The notes below the pieces were generated by a model. The model was given only the letters and a program-made list of their open reading frames with translations, was not told the DNA's origin and made no database searches. Positions 38,665 through 49,295 of a stretch of 64,000 bases of DNA are shown here, in pieces. Position 1 is the first letter of the stretch. The number at the start of each line of letters is the position of its first letter. This DNA is from Shinella sp. UYSO24 (lineage in GTDB: Bacteria > Pseudomonadota > Alphaproteobacteria > Rhizobiales > Rhizobiaceae): NCBI GenBank assembly GCA_902167985.1, contig CABHNZ010000001.1, positions 434,001-498,000 of the forward strand. Direction: 5' to 3'. The translations under genes were made by a program, and so were the position numbers.

Positions 38665-38800
38665 AATCAAAAAACACAACTCTGTCAGATATTTGCCTGC
38701 GGCAAAAAAGCCTGTTCCCTGCCTTGACCTCGCCTTGGTCTGCCCCAATTAGGGGCGAGCCAAATGACCGGAACAGGAAGAAGCAAAGGACCGACGAAAT

Positions 38801-39652
38801 ATGGAACAGGCATCCGAGGTCGTCGTCGCCAGCCGCGCGGCATTGACCCAGATCAGCGCGCTTGCCGTGCAATATTCCTTCTCGGTGGTCGGCGCGATCA
38901 TCCTTCTTGTCGTCGGCTGGCTGTTTGCCGGGCTTTTGAGCCGCTGGGCGCATAACGGCCTGTCGCGCATTCACGGCATCGATGCGACGCTGGCGCAGTT
39001 CTTCTCCAACATCATCCGCTATGCCATCCTGATCATGGTCGTGGTCATGGTGCTTGGCCAGTTCGGGGTGCAGACGGCTTCCATTCTGGCGGCGCTGGGC
39101 GCCATCGGCCTTGCTGTCGGTCTGGCGCTTCAGGGCACGCTGCAGAATATCGCAGCCGGCATCATGCTTCTGGTGCTGCGCCCGTTCCGTGTCGGTGAGA
39201 GTATCGAGACGAGCAGCGTTTCGGGCACGATCGTCGATGTGGGCCTGTTTGCAACCGAGCTTCGCACCGCAGATGGCGTTTACCGGCTGGCGCCGAATTC
39301 GACGCTGTGGAACGTGCCGATCACCAATTATTCGCGCCTGAGAACCCGCCGCCACGAGATTTCCGTGATGCTCGCACCGGAAGACGATCTCGATGCGGCA
39401 CAGGCCAAGCTCGTCGAAATTGCCGGGAGCGAGGCCCGCGTGTTGAAGACGCCCGCACCGACCACCTATGTGGCGGAGTTCGACCCGGCCAGCACCAAGC
39501 TGACGCTGCGTTACTGGATCGACAGTCCCGCATGGTGGGCCACCAGCCGCGACATGATGAAGGTGGTGAAACTCGCCTTCGACAAGGTCAAGGAAGAGCC
39601 TCAGGAAGAGGTTGCTTCCGGAAATCCAGACCCTCAGGTTGAGGAACAGTGA
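38801..39652 (+). CDS. MscS family mechanosensitive channel
   Basis: 283 residues. Three N-terminal membrane helices (about 22-45, 65-85, 90-115), the pore helix of the MscS type (ILAALGAIGLAVGLALQGTLQNIAAGIMLLVLRPF) with the Gly/Ala packing, and a beta domain (FRVGESIETSSVSGTIVDVGLF), then the C-terminal alpha-beta domain. Opens on membrane tension to protect against hypo-osmotic shock. Intact; ATG 38801 preceded by GACGAAAT and the previous gene ends 136 bases upstream. Confidence 0.95.
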   Translation: MEQASEVVVASRAALTQISALAVQYSFSVVGAIILLVVGWLFAGLLSRWAHNGLSRIHGIDATLAQFFSNIIRYAILIMVVVMVLGQFGVQTASILAALGAIGLAVGLALQGTLQNIAAGIMLLVLRPFRVGESIETSSVSGTIVDVGLFATELRTADGVYRLAPNSTLWNVPITNYSRLRTRRHEISVMLAPEDDLDAAQAKLVEIAGSEARVLKTPAPTTYVAEFDPASTKLTLRYWIDSPAWWATSRDMMKVVKLAFDKVKEEPQEEVASGNPDPQVEEQ

Positions 39653-40033
39653 AAAGAGCTGCCGCGCACGGCGGACCTGCCGCAGCGCCTGCCATTGGCG
39701 AGGCGTAGCGGTAGCAGAACGGCGGCGACACTGACCTGATGGAAAGGAAGCGGCGGGTTTGACCTTACGAGGAGGTCAGGCCCGCGCTCACGTTTTGGGG
39801 GCCTGAGACACGTCTTGGCCCTTCGCTTTCGCTCCCCTGATTTGCAGATCTTTTCGGGTGTATGCCCTGAATGCGGGAGTGCCGCATGGCCTTGCGCGTC
39901 ATGCCAGTGCCCGGGCCAGAACCAGAGCCCAAACACGGAAACAAATCGCCCTCATTGCGCCATCCAAATCCCCGCTTTCGACCACGGGGAAATTGTATAG
40001 AGTGCGCCGACCTATGCTTATCCGGGTATTTTC
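39653..40033. other. Gene-free region between MscS and DUF2339
   Basis: 381 bases with no supported gene; open frames here are chance products of high GC. It contains a short dyad TGACCT-tacgagg-AGGTCA near 39760. The ATG of DUF2339 at 40034 follows a plain AT-richer stretch. Confidence 0.5.
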
Positions 40034-43000
40034 ATGATCGAACTCCTGCCGCTCGTCCTTCTCATCTTCCTGCTGGTCATGCAGCGGAAAACCAATGCCC
40101 GCGTCGCGGCACTGGAAGACGAGGTGAAGGTGCTGCGGGAGGCGCTTTCGGGCAAGGAGCTTGCCGCAGGAGCAGTTGCCGCGCCGTGGGCATCGGAAGA
40201 CGCGGCGGCAGGACGGCACGGTTCGGCCGGCTTGCCGGGCCAGCCGGATGCGGTCGTTGCCGGGCAAGCCGGGGCTGAGGGAGGTACGGAGCCGGCTGGA
40301 GCCATCGGAGCATTCGGGCAGACCGAGACTGCCGGTGAGGCCATGGCTGCGCGGGAGACCTTGGGCGATCAAGGCGCAGGCCATCCGGGCGACGGACCTG
40401 CAACGGCGGATGCGAATGTTTCAGGCACCGAAGAAGCCTCCCCCTCCGACCGCATGGCAAAAGGCCTTGCCGGGATGCGCGAAAGTTTCGAGAGCAATAT
40501 CGGCGCGCGCTGGCCTGTCTGGGTCGGGGGCGTGGCACTGGCGCTCGGCGGCATCTTTCTGGTGCGCTATTCGATCGAGGCCGGGCTGCTCGGGCCGGCC
40601 GCGCGGCTGGCGCTTGCTGCGGGCTTCGGCCTGCTGCTGCTGATCCTCGGCGAAGTGATCCGCCGGCGCGGGCCTTCGGCCATTTCCGCCCTCCCCGGCT
40701 TTCCGTTGGGCCGGACCGGTTCCACCGGAACGGAGCCGACAATCGCGCCGTCGACGGGCCCAAGTGCCGCTCTGCCGCCCGGCATTCCGGGCGTGCTGAC
40801 GGCGGCCGGCGCTCTGACGCTGATCGGGGCGATCTATGCGGCCTATGACATCTACCAGTTCATCGGGCCGGGGCTGGCCTTCGTGCTGCTTGCCGTCGTC
40901 TCGCTCGGCACCGTTGCGCTCTCGCTTCTTCATGGTCAGGCGCTGGCAGGGCTCGGGCTGCTCGGCTCGCTGGCAACGCCGGCGCTCACCGCCAGCAGCG
41001 ATCCGAATATCATTGGCCTCTTTGCGTTTCTGGCGCTGACTTTTCTCGCCGTCTCGGCCGCCTCACGGCTCCGGGGCTGGACGGTGGTGCCGGCACTTGC
41101 CAATCTCGGCATCGGCTTCTGGGTGCTTTTCTATCTCGCCGTCACCACCGATATCGATCCGGTGCCACCGGCATTGGCGCTGATCGTGATGATCGGCGGC
41201 ACGGCCTTTCTCTGGCCGGGGTCCGCCTATGGGCGCCGGTTCGATGAGGGTGCCAGCCTAGAAGGCTCGGGGCCGGAGGGCGCTGGTCTGGAAGGCGCTG
41301 GTGTCGCGGGCGCGGGTCCGGAGGGCGCTGGTCTGGAGGGCGCGGGTCCGGAAGGCGCTGGTGTCGAGGACGCCGGGTCGGAGACTGGTGGTGCCAGAGG
41401 TGATGGCGCGGACGGTGCCGGCGGACATGCCTTCGGTGGCCTGAAGACGCTTCTGCGTCGCCCGCCGCTGAAGATCTCGCTGACGGCATCCTTGATGGCG
41501 GTTCTCTCGGCGCTGGGGCTCACCGCCTCGATCATGCCGGGCTCCTCTATGACCGGCCTGTTTGCCGCCGCAGCGGTGATCGCAGCGCTTGCCGCTTATG
41601 GCGCCACGAGTGGACGGGCTGTCTGGGCGGCGATCATTGCCGGGATCGGCGCCGTTCTTTCGATTGCGCTGACGGCGGCCGATTATCTCGATTTCGCGCT
41701 TCCCGCGGTGATCGGCGATACGACTGCCGTTCCGGCCGGCTCCACGCTCATCGGCAATACGGGGGAGATCGCCATCTTCCTCGGGCTCGGCGCGATCTTC
41801 ACGCTGCTCGGGCTTGCGGCGATCCGGCGCTACCGGTTCAGCGATCCGGTGTTTGCGACGGTCTGGGCGTTTCTGGCGCCGGCCGTGCCGCTTGCGATTG
41901 CCGTCATCAGCTTCTTCAATTTCGGCCATCTCGGTCGCGACTGGAGCCATGGGCTTTATGCGCTTGCGATCGGCCTCGTGATGCTGGCTGCGGCACGCTT
42001 CCTCTCGACGGCTTCCGTAGACGAGGACCGGGCCTCTGAAAGCCTCTGGAGCGAATGGCCGGCGCATCTTGCCGTCACCGGCGCCTTTGCCGGTTTCACC
42101 GTGGCGCTGCACGCGCTGAGCAATGGCATCGTCACCACGCTTCTCGTCTCCTTCCTTGGTTTCGCTTTCCTGCTTGCCGGTCGGAGACTGCCCTGGCCGG
42201 CGCTGCCGTGGATGATGCCGCTTGCGATCCTCGTCGTCTTCGGCCGCATCGCCTGGGATCCGACGCTGGTGGGTGCGGCGCATCTCGGCAAGACGCCTTT
42301 CCTCAATGCGCTTCTGCCGGGCTATGGCATTCCGGCCCTGCTGGCGATCCTTGCCGCATACCTGATGCGGCAATCGGCCGATCTGCGGCTGAAGAACGTT
42401 CTGCAGGCGCTGGCATCGCTCTCGGGGCTGATGGCAATCGCCATTCTCGTTCGCCATGCGATGAATGGCGGGACGCTCGACGCAAGCGTGCCGACGCTTG
42501 CCGAACAATCGCTCTACACGCTGCTCACCATCGCCTTTTCCGGCGTACTGATGACGCTCGACCGGAAGTCGCCGAGCCTGACTTTCCGCTACGGCTCGAT
42601 GATTGCCGGCGTGATCGCCACGCTCAACGTCTTGTCGCTGCACATCTTTGCGCTGAACCCGGCATTTACCGGCGAAGGCACCGGCGCATGGCCGTTCATC
42701 AACCTTCTCCTGATCGGATATCTGCTGCCGGCAATCGCCTATGGCATCGTCGCATGGTATGCGCGCGGCAGACGGCCCATCGCCTATGTTGCGATGCTCG
42801 GGATTTCCGGCGCCGTGCTCGGCTTCCTCTGGGCGACGCTCTCGGTGCGCCGTTTCTTCCAGGGGCCGAATATCGATCTCTGGAAGGGGTTTGGCGAGGC
42901 GGAAACCTACAGTTATTCGGTGGTCTGGCTGCTGATCGGGGTGGCACTTCTGGCACTCGGCTCGCGGCTTGAGGCGCGCGCTTAAGGCTTGCGGCAGCGG

Positions 43001-43188
43001 GTCTCGTGCTGATCGCCGTCATCAAAGTGTTTCTTATCGACATGTCCAATCTCGAAGGCATTCTTCGGGCGCTTTCCTTCATCGGGCTCGGCGCGGTGCT
43101 GATCGGTATCGGGCTTTTCTACCAGCGCATTCTGGGCAAGAAGAGCGGCAGAGAAAAGACTGCCGATTCTTTGGAGGAGAGCCCGTGA
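40034..43188 (+). CDS. DUF2339 giant membrane protein (frame broken once near the C-terminus)
   Basis: About 1050 residues with some 26 membrane segments. N-terminus: one helix (IELLPLVLLIFLLVM), a coiled stretch, and a variable A/G/E-rich linker (about residues 40-145); then repeated helices from WPVWVGGVALALGGIFLVRYSIEAGLLGP onward. A string of eight 5-residue units (EGAG-type) lies at about residues 409-448, between two helices. The uncorrected frame stops at 42985; one G restored in the CG repeat at 42977 extends it by RLAAAGLVLIAVIKVFLIDMSNLEGILRALSFIGLGAVLIGIGLFYQRI to 43188, the normal family ending. Function unknown. Confidence 0.85.
41258..41377 (+). repeat. 15-bp tandem repeat encoding EGAG units
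   Basis: Eight units of 15 bases, each encoding x-E-G-A-G (with L, P or V in the first place and occasional S, A or D changes), inside DUF2339. Copies differ at synonymous and non-synonymous sites, so it is an old but possibly still active expansion. Confidence 0.95.
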
Positions 43189-43865
43189 GCGAGACCATCA
43201 GCGACAATGAAACGGCGCCGTTTGCCGGTGTGGCAAAGGCCTTCTCCCCGCATGAGGCGCTGGCCGAGAAGCTGATAGCGCACGCGACCGACAGCGATGA
43301 CGGAAGCCACGACATCGCCCATATCCTGCGCGTTTTCCGCAATGCGATGCGGATCCATGGCGCCGAGGGCGGCGATGGGGCGGTGCTGGCGGCGGCCGTG
43401 CTCCTGCATGACTGCGTCTCGGTCGAAAGAACTCGCCGCTTCGGGCGCAGGCCTCGCGGCTGGCGGCGGAAAAGGCTTCGACCATTCTCATGCGTCTCGG
43501 CTGGGCTGAGGAGAAGGTCGAGGCGGTGGCGCATGCCATTCTCACCCACTCGTTTTCCGCCAATATCGCGCCCGAGACGATCGAGGCAAAATCCTGCAGG
43601 ATGCCGACCGGCTGGATGCGATCGGCATGGTGGGTGCGGCACGCTGCTTCTACATTGCCGGACGGATGGGCTCTGGCCTCTACGATCTTGCCGATCCGCT
43701 GGCCGAAAACCGGGCGCTGGATGACAAGCGCTTTGCCATCGATCATTTTCCGGCCAAACTGTTCAAGCTTGCCGACGGCTTCCAGACGGCCGCCGGGCGG
43801 GCGCTGGCCGGTGAACGCCATGCGCGGCTGAAAACCGTGCTCGACCTGTTTCTCGACGAATCTGA
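43185..43865 (+). CDS. HD-domain phosphohydrolase (frame broken two or three times)
   Basis: HD superfamily phosphohydrolase of about 228 residues, YedJ-like. Metal ligands: H in DGSHDIAHILRVFRN, HD in AAAVLLHDCVSVE, and D in LQDADRLDAIGMVGAARC. GTG 43185 overlaps the DUF2339 stop by 4 bases. Breaks: 43427-43430 (GAAAG should be GAAAAG) and 43588-43593 (CAAAATC should be CAAAAATC). The natural end is unclear. If a third A is missing in GACGAATCT, it ends at 43865 as LDEI; otherwise it continues into the MOSC gene. Substrate unknown. Confidence 0.8.
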
Positions 43866-43876
43866 AGGCCAGTGCC

Positions 43877-44725
43877 ATGCGTATCAGCGAACTCAATTTC
43901 TACCCCCTGAAGAGCGGCCGCGGCATTGCGCTCGATACGGCCGAGATCGGCCCTTCCGGCATTCCCGGCGACCGGGTGATGATGCTGTCCGATCCGAGCG
44001 GCATGTTCATCACCCAGCGCGAATTGCCGATGCTGGCGCAGGTGATCGCCATTCCGGCCGAAGGCGGCGTGTCGCTTGCCATCGACGGCAAGGGGGAGAT
44101 CTTCGTTGCCATGCCGCCCGCCGACCGGCGGATGGATGTGGCCGTGTGGAAATCGATCGTCAGCGCCGCCTATGCCGATGACGCGTCCAATGCCACCCTG
44201 TCGGAATGGTTCGGGCGGCCGGTGCGGCTTCTCTTCTTCGATCGGGATGCGAAGCGCATGGCGAGCGCGGAATGGGCCGGGCCGGAAACGCCCGTCACTT
44301 TTGCCGATGGCTATCAGGTTCTGGTGACGACGACCGGCTCGCTTGCAGCGCTGAATGCCGATATGGCGGCGAAGGGCGAAGGCACTGTCGGCATGGAGCG
44401 GTTCCGGCCGAATATCGTTCTCGACCATGACGAGGCCTGGGCGGAGGACGGCTGGGACGGGATCGAGATCGGCGGCATCCGCTTCGATTTCGTCAAACCC
44501 TGCGCCCGCTGCATCATGACAACGCAGGATCAGGAGACCGGCTCGCGCGAGCATGAGAACCCGATGCCGGCCATGGGCCGTATCCGCATGTCCGCCGACC
44601 GGCGGGTGCCGGGGCCCCTCTTCGGCTGGAACGCCGTGCCGCGCTCGACGGGCACGATCCGTCTCGGCGACGAGGCAAAGGTGACGGGAACCCGCGACAG
44701 CTGGGCGATCAAGCGGCGCGGCTGA
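43877..44725 (+). CDS. MOSC domain protein, YcbX-like
   Basis: 282 residues. The N-terminal MOSC-N barrel (ISELNFYPLKSGRGIALD, MMLSDPSGMFITQRELPML) and the C-terminal MOSC domain with FRPNIVLDHDEAWAEDGW and the conserved Cys region FVKPCARCIMTTQDQETG. The family binds molybdenum cofactor through this Cys and reduces N-hydroxylated compounds or handles sulfur. Intact, 11 bases after the inferred HD end. Confidence 0.93.
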   Translation: MRISELNFYPLKSGRGIALDTAEIGPSGIPGDRVMMLSDPSGMFITQRELPMLAQVIAIPAEGGVSLAIDGKGEIFVAMPPADRRMDVAVWKSIVSAAYADDASNATLSEWFGRPVRLLFFDRDAKRMASAEWAGPETPVTFADGYQVLVTTTGSLAALNADMAAKGEGTVGMERFRPNIVLDHDEAWAEDGWDGIEIGGIRFDFVKPCARCIMTTQDQETGSREHENPMPAMGRIRMSADRRVPGPLFGWNAVPRSTGTIRLGDEAKVTGTRDSWAIKRRG

Positions 44726-44792
44726 CGGCCGCAATTGCAAGGGTAGCCACAAGGGGAGCCGCAAGGGCCGCCGCCCCCGACGGGAGGATGGG

Positions 44793-45251
44793 ATGGCGCA
44801 GCACGAGGACGAGAGTGACCGCAGCGGCGAGCCGGCCAAGATGGCGCCTCGCCTGCTTGCCGGCTCCTGCCAGTGCGGCGCCGTCACCTATGCCGTCGCG
44901 GATGAATTTTCCTATGCGCTCAACTGCCACTGCTCGCTCTGCCGGCGGGCGACGGGGAGTGCGTTCAAGCCGTTTGCCGGCATCCTTCGCAGCAAGCTGC
45001 GGGTCATGTCCGGCGAGGACCAGCTGAAGATCCTCGGCACGCCGGATCTGCATGACGCACGCTGCGGCCTCTGCGGCTCGCTGCTCTATGCCGTGGTGCG
45101 CGACGGGGACTATGTCCATGTCACACTTGGGACGCTCACGGACACGCCGACGATCCGCCCGAGCGCGCATATCTTCGTCGGTTCCAAGGCGGATTGGTTC
45201 ACCATTACCGACGACCTGCCGCAATATAACGGGCATGTGGTGCGGGCCTGA
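44793..45251 (+). CDS. GFA family protein (third)
   Basis: 152 residues. Zinc core is SCQCGAVTYAV, NCHCSLCRRATGSAFKPF and ARCGLCGSLLYAV. It differs clearly from the tandem pair at 14.5 kb: it has LCRRATGSAFK rather than MCQKAFGG, so it is a different subfamily. No proven activity. Follows the MOSC gene by 67 bases, with a GGGAGGATGGG ribosome-binding site. Confidence 0.87.
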   Translation: MAQHEDESDRSGEPAKMAPRLLAGSCQCGAVTYAVADEFSYALNCHCSLCRRATGSAFKPFAGILRSKLRVMSGEDQLKILGTPDLHDARCGLCGSLLYAVVRDGDYVHVTLGTLTDTPTIRPSAHIFVGSKADWFTITDDLPQYNGHVVRA

Positions 45252-45387
45252 AGGAGTTTGGATGTTGCCGGCGCATTTCTGCCCGCGCAAAAACTGTCAT
45301 ACGGCCGCTTTCCCCTTAAAATCCCGTATTGACGCCCTCCCCTGACGGGCAGATCATCGGCCATAACAGCCTTGGACAATTGCGGCG

Positions 45388-45630
45388 ATGAACACCTATT
45401 TTATCGTTTTCCTGCTGATGGGAGCCTGCGGGCTGGCAAGTGCATTCGGGCCGCCGCGGGCGCTTGGCGGATACAGCATGCGCCAGGCTCTGAAGAATGC
45501 CGAAGACGGGCTTCAGCGGGTCTCCTCCAAGGATGAGGCGAAGCGGGCGGCGCGGAAAAACCTCATCCTGCTTGCCTGCCTCGTCGCCACCCTGGCGCTT
45601 CTCGCCTGCCTGCTCGACGGGCTGCTCTGA
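45388..45630 (+). CDS. Small two-helix membrane protein
   Basis: 80 residues: an N-terminal membrane helix (residues 3-22, YFIVFLLMGACGLASAFG), a basic middle (MRQALKNAEDGLQRVSSKDEAKRAARKN) and a C-terminal helix NLILLACLVATLALLACLLDGLL. No known family. ATG 45388 has GCGGCG only, a weak site, but coding pattern and topology support it. Confidence 0.6.
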   Translation: MNTYFIVFLLMGACGLASAFGPPRALGGYSMRQALKNAEDGLQRVSSKDEAKRAARKNLILLACLVATLALLACLLDGLL

Positions 45631-45952
45631 CAGGTTGCTCTGAAGGGGTGCTCTGGCGGGGAGGCTTGAGGCCCGAAGGCGGAATTGGCTGCGGCAAGCA
45701 TGCCTACCCTTCGTCCGCTCTTTCTGATCAAGACGGTGATTGATGCGTCGGGGCAACGCCAGCCTGCGTTCAGCGGCAGGATCGGGCTCTTTGTCGCTTC
45801 TTCACTTCACAATCAGAGGTACCAGTTCTATAGGTCATGGTGACTTTACTTGCCGTTCCATGCCGATCGCCTCGCCCTTTGCGCGTGGAAACGTCCTTCC
45901 GTCCGCACAATTCGCCCGCACAATCCGCCCGCATAGCCAAAGATCCCTGCCC
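45631..45952. other. Gene-free region upstream of an EamA transporter
   Basis: 322 bases without a supported gene or clear structure. Part is AT-richer (45800-45850) and may hold the promoter of the transporter, but no motif stood out. Confidence 0.4.
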
Positions 45953-46854
45953 ATGACGCCCCGGTCCCTCGGCCTCGTATTCGCGCTTTCCGCCGTTACC
46001 ATCTTTGCCGTGCAGGACGGTATTTCGAAACATCTCGGCACCGCCTATCCGGCGGTCTTCGTGGCGATGATCCGCTACTGGGTGTTTGCGGTTTCGTGCT
46101 TGCCATGGCGAGCCGCAATCCGGGCGGCGTGCGCGGCACGGCCACCACGTCGCGGCCCTTCCTGCAGGTGCTGCGCGGCGTGCTTCTCGTGGCGCAGATC
46201 GCGATTTCGATCGTGTCCTTCTCGCAGGTCGGGCTGGCGCAGACCCATACGATCTTTGCCGCGACACCGCTCGTGGTTGCCTGCCTTTCGGTGCCTATCC
46301 TCGGCGAGACTGTCGGCTGGCGGCGGTGGCTGGCGATCGGCGTCGGCTTCTGCGGCATTCTTCTCATCGTCAATCCGCTGCATGCGAATTTCGACCAGAA
46401 GATCATCATCCCGATCGTCTGCACGATCATGTTCGCCTTCTATTCGGTGCTGACCCGGATGGTGAGCCGTACCGATACGTCGAAGACGAGCTTCTTCTAT
46501 ACCGGGATTGCCGGCGCTGCCGCGATCACGCTTGTCGGCCCCTTCTACTGGACGGTATTTGCCCCGTCAGACTGGCTGTGGATGGCGCTGCTCTGCGTCA
46601 CCGGCATGACCGGCCATTATCTCCTCATCCGCGCCTTCGATCTTCTGGACGCGGTCGTCGTTCAGCCGATGTCCTATATCCAGTCGGTGCTCGTCTGCAT
46701 CATCGGGGTGTTTCTGTTTGGCGAAGTGATGACCTGGAACATGGTCGTCGGCTGCGCCATCGTCATCGGCGCCGGTGTCTTCACCATCTGGCGCGAGGCG
46801 AAAGTCGGCTCGAAGACCGAGCCTGCGCCGGTCGAGCCGCCCGGCGCGCTCTAA
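45953..46854 (+). CDS. EamA/DMT family transporter (frame broken once)
   Basis: Ten-helix drug-metabolite transporter, about 300 residues. N-terminal LGLVFALSAVTIFAVQDGISKHLG, then EamA repeats with LRGVLLVAQIAISIVSFSQVGLAQTHTIFAATPLVVA and MTGHYLLIRAFDLLDAVVVQPMSYIQSVLV. One T is missing near 46092-46096 (GGTTTCG should be GGTTTTCG), restoring YWVFAVFVLAMASR. Start ATG 45953 lies after CCCTGCCC, not a strong site. Substrate unknown. Confidence 0.9.
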
Positions 46855-46867
46855 GAAGCATCGCACC

Positions 46868-47667
46868 TTACGGCACGAGCCCACGGCAGGCCCAGGCGAC
46901 CGAGGCGAAGGAGCGCGGGCCATCGGTACGGCCCGCCAGATAGGCGTCTTCCACCGCCAGCTTCAACCTTTCGCGCAGATCCGGCGCGACGCTTGCCACA
47001 TATTTGCCGATCGGCCCTTCCCCGGTCGAGAAGGAGGCCCAGTAATCGGCAAAGGAGGAGAAATCCATGCGGATCAGCAGCGAGGTCTCCTCGACCGACA
47101 GCAGGCCGGCTGCCGTGAAAGCCCGGCCGAGATCGCCCGGCGCGTCATCGGCTGGAAACAGTAGCGCTCGCGAAAGGCTTTGGCGCCCTCATCGAGCATG
47201 GCAGCGGTATCGATCAGCATCCGCATGGCCGGCATGCCGCCCGGATGATCCCAGACGGCGGCGGCCACCGTGCCGCCCGGCCGGACGACGCGGCGCATCT
47301 CGGCCACGGCCTTTGGCGCATCCGGCACGAAATGCAGGACGAGCAGCGCCAGCGCGCGGTCGAACCGATGGTCGTCGAAGGGCAGCGCCGTCGCATCCGC
47401 CTCGATGGCGGTGATGCGCGGATCGTGATTGAGGCCCTTCACCGCCTCGACGAAGACCGCCGCATAGTCGGAAGCGACGATTTCGGCAATATCCGCCGCC
47501 TTCAGCAAGGCGAAGGTCAGGCTGCCATTGCCGCAGCCGATCTCGAGAATGCGGTCGCCATCTTCTATTGCTGCAAAATCGATGAAGAGCGGCGCCAGCC
47601 GCTTGCTCCATCGGCCCATCAGACGCTCGTATCCCTCTGCACTGGTGACGTTGAAATTCGACGGCAT
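46868..47667 (-). CDS. Class I SAM-dependent methyltransferase (frame broken once)
   Basis: About 267 residues. Motif [17 protein letters not shown], then [40 protein letters not shown] (motifs II/III), and [16 protein letters not shown]. One base is missing near 47132-47137; repaired it reads [36 protein letters not shown]. Substrate not predicted; UbiE/COQ5-like Methyltransf_11 type. It lies downstream of recO on the minus strand; ATG 47667. Confidence 0.88.
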
Positions 47668-47772
47668 GAGATTGTCCTCCCCACATACCGCATCGTTCCG
47701 GATTTCGGATGCGCCTGCCCCCAACGTGCAAGCATTGTCATGCAAGCCCCGTGGTGCAAGCCGTGCCGCGCG

Positions 47773-48584
47773 TCAGCCCGCCTGTCGGGTGCTCGCCTCC
47801 GGCTCTTCGCTCCCGCTGTCAGGACCGGAGCCGGGGCTGGAACCGGGACCGGGAAGAGCGACAGCGCTTTCAGTGCTGCCTGAACGAAACCTTCACGGGC
47901 AGCGCCCTGGGTGAGGCCGCGCGGCTCATAGACATGGCGGTGCAGGAAGAAGCCGGTCAACCTGAAGGCGGCGGCCATGGTTTCGCGATTGGCGGCGGCT
48001 GCGGCCCCTTCCCCGAGGAAGGGCGGCAGGGGTAAAAGCCGTTCGGCATAGGGTGCGCCTGCCGTGCGGCAGACGGCCCGGCCACTTTTCGGCGAGACAT
48101 AGATCAAATCCTGCCGCACACCGGTTGCGGCGCATTCGGTCAGGTCCAGCCCATAGCCGAGGTCGTTCAGAACCGCGAGTTCGAAGCGGACGAAAAGCTC
48201 GCCCGCATCGGACGGGTCATCCATCGTATCGAGGATGACGTCGAGCGCCTCGAAGAGATGCGGATGCGGATCACGCTCCGGCAGGAGGCGCAGGAGCGCG
48301 CCCATGGCCTGTACGCCATAGACGGCGGTTGCCGTTTCCATCAGGCGGGCGGCGCGCAATTGCAGCGGTTCCAGCTTGAACTCGCCGAGATGCTCGTCGA
48401 GCCTTGCACGCCAGACGGCCTCCACCCGGTTGCCCGGCTGCAGCACCGGCTGCATGGCGCGAGAACGGCCGGAACGGACCATGCCGAGATGCCGGCCGCG
48501 GTCACGCGTCATCAGCTCGGCAATGACGCTGGTTTCGCCATGCCGCTTCACGCCGATGATGATTGCCTCGTCCTGCCACTGCAT
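47773..48584 (-). CDS. recO: DNA repair protein RecO (frame broken once at the C-terminus)
   Basis: Loads RecA on gapped DNA with RecR. OB fold at [35 protein letters not shown], helical domain with [48 protein letters not shown] and the Cys region [26 protein letters not shown]. The raw frame runs 50 codons past the natural end into the methyltransferase gene. With one base restored near 47822 the protein ends [12 protein letters not shown] at 47773, about 270 residues, the usual length. Its start overlaps nothing; ATG 48584. Confidence 0.9.
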
Positions 48585-48780
48585 ATCTGGATGAACGCCT
48601 TTCGATATCGATTCAATACTAGCGCATAAAGGCCTGAGGCTGAATCGCTTTCTCTCTCCGGCCGGGCCGTTCTGCAATGTGACCGGTTCTTATATTCCGG
48701 CACCTGCCGCATGGGTTTCTGGAACAAATCCGCCTCGCGGACTTTTCCTCCCCGCAGACAAACGAGGTTGAAAACCCGCC

Positions 48781-49209
48781 ATGAAGACCGTTAGCCATCA
48801 CCCGCGGACATCTATTCGAAACGGCCTGCTTGCAGCAGCAGCGCTTACCAGCGCGCTGCCTGTGTCGCTTTCCCTTGCAACGCCCGCCGCAGCGCAATCA
48901 CCGCAGCTGGAACAGGCCTGCATCAATGTGGCAAAGACCTTTCTTCTCGCGCCAACGCTGAAGACCGGCGTGGTGCAATCCTTCCCCGAGCTTGATCCGC
49001 CTGGTGCGCGGCTGACCTATTCCACCCGCGAGGATGCCAAACCGACCGATTTCAGCAATGAGATCGACTGCCAGTTCGACAAGGCAAGCCCGCCGATGAG
49101 TGTGCTGCGCTTCTGCATTTCCGATACGTGCTACGGCCCGAACGAACAGGACCCGGAAAAGCGCCGCCGCTATCAGGAGGTCAAGGCAGTGATGGATCGC
49201 CACAAATAG
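48781..49209 (+). CDS. Exported hypothetical protein with Cys pair
   Basis: 142 residues with a clear signal peptide (basic start, then GLLAAAALTSALPVSLSLA, cleavage near AAAQS). The mature part has three Cys-containing spots (EQACINVA, DCQFD, FCISDTCYG) that could form disulfides. Periplasmic by inference. Family not recognised. ATG 48781 with GAGGTTG 10 bases ahead. Confidence 0.78.
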   Translation: MKTVSHHPRTSIRNGLLAAAALTSALPVSLSLATPAAAQSPQLEQACINVAKTFLLAPTLKTGVVQSFPELDPPGARLTYSTREDAKPTDFSNEIDCQFDKASPPMSVLRFCISDTCYGPNEQDPEKRRRYQEVKAVMDRHK

Positions 49210-49295
49210 ACCCGAACCGCGGGCGCAAGGCGCGCGCGGTTCGTCAGGCCGAAATCGGCCGGGGATCAGCCTGTTTCTCTTCTACTGTCGCAGCT

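Noticed and set aside
39634..40278. Possible small proteins or transposase relic upstream of DUF2339
   Set aside because: R/P-rich chance translations; no inverted terminal repeats or transposase motif seen.
41227..41535. Minus-strand proline-rich frame across the EGAG repeat
   Set aside because: Antisense image of the 15-bp repeat (units of PAPSGP type), not a gene.
47619..47772. C-terminal extension of RecO into the methyltransferase gene
   Set aside because: Caused by one missing base near 47822; the alternative frame gives a standard ending.
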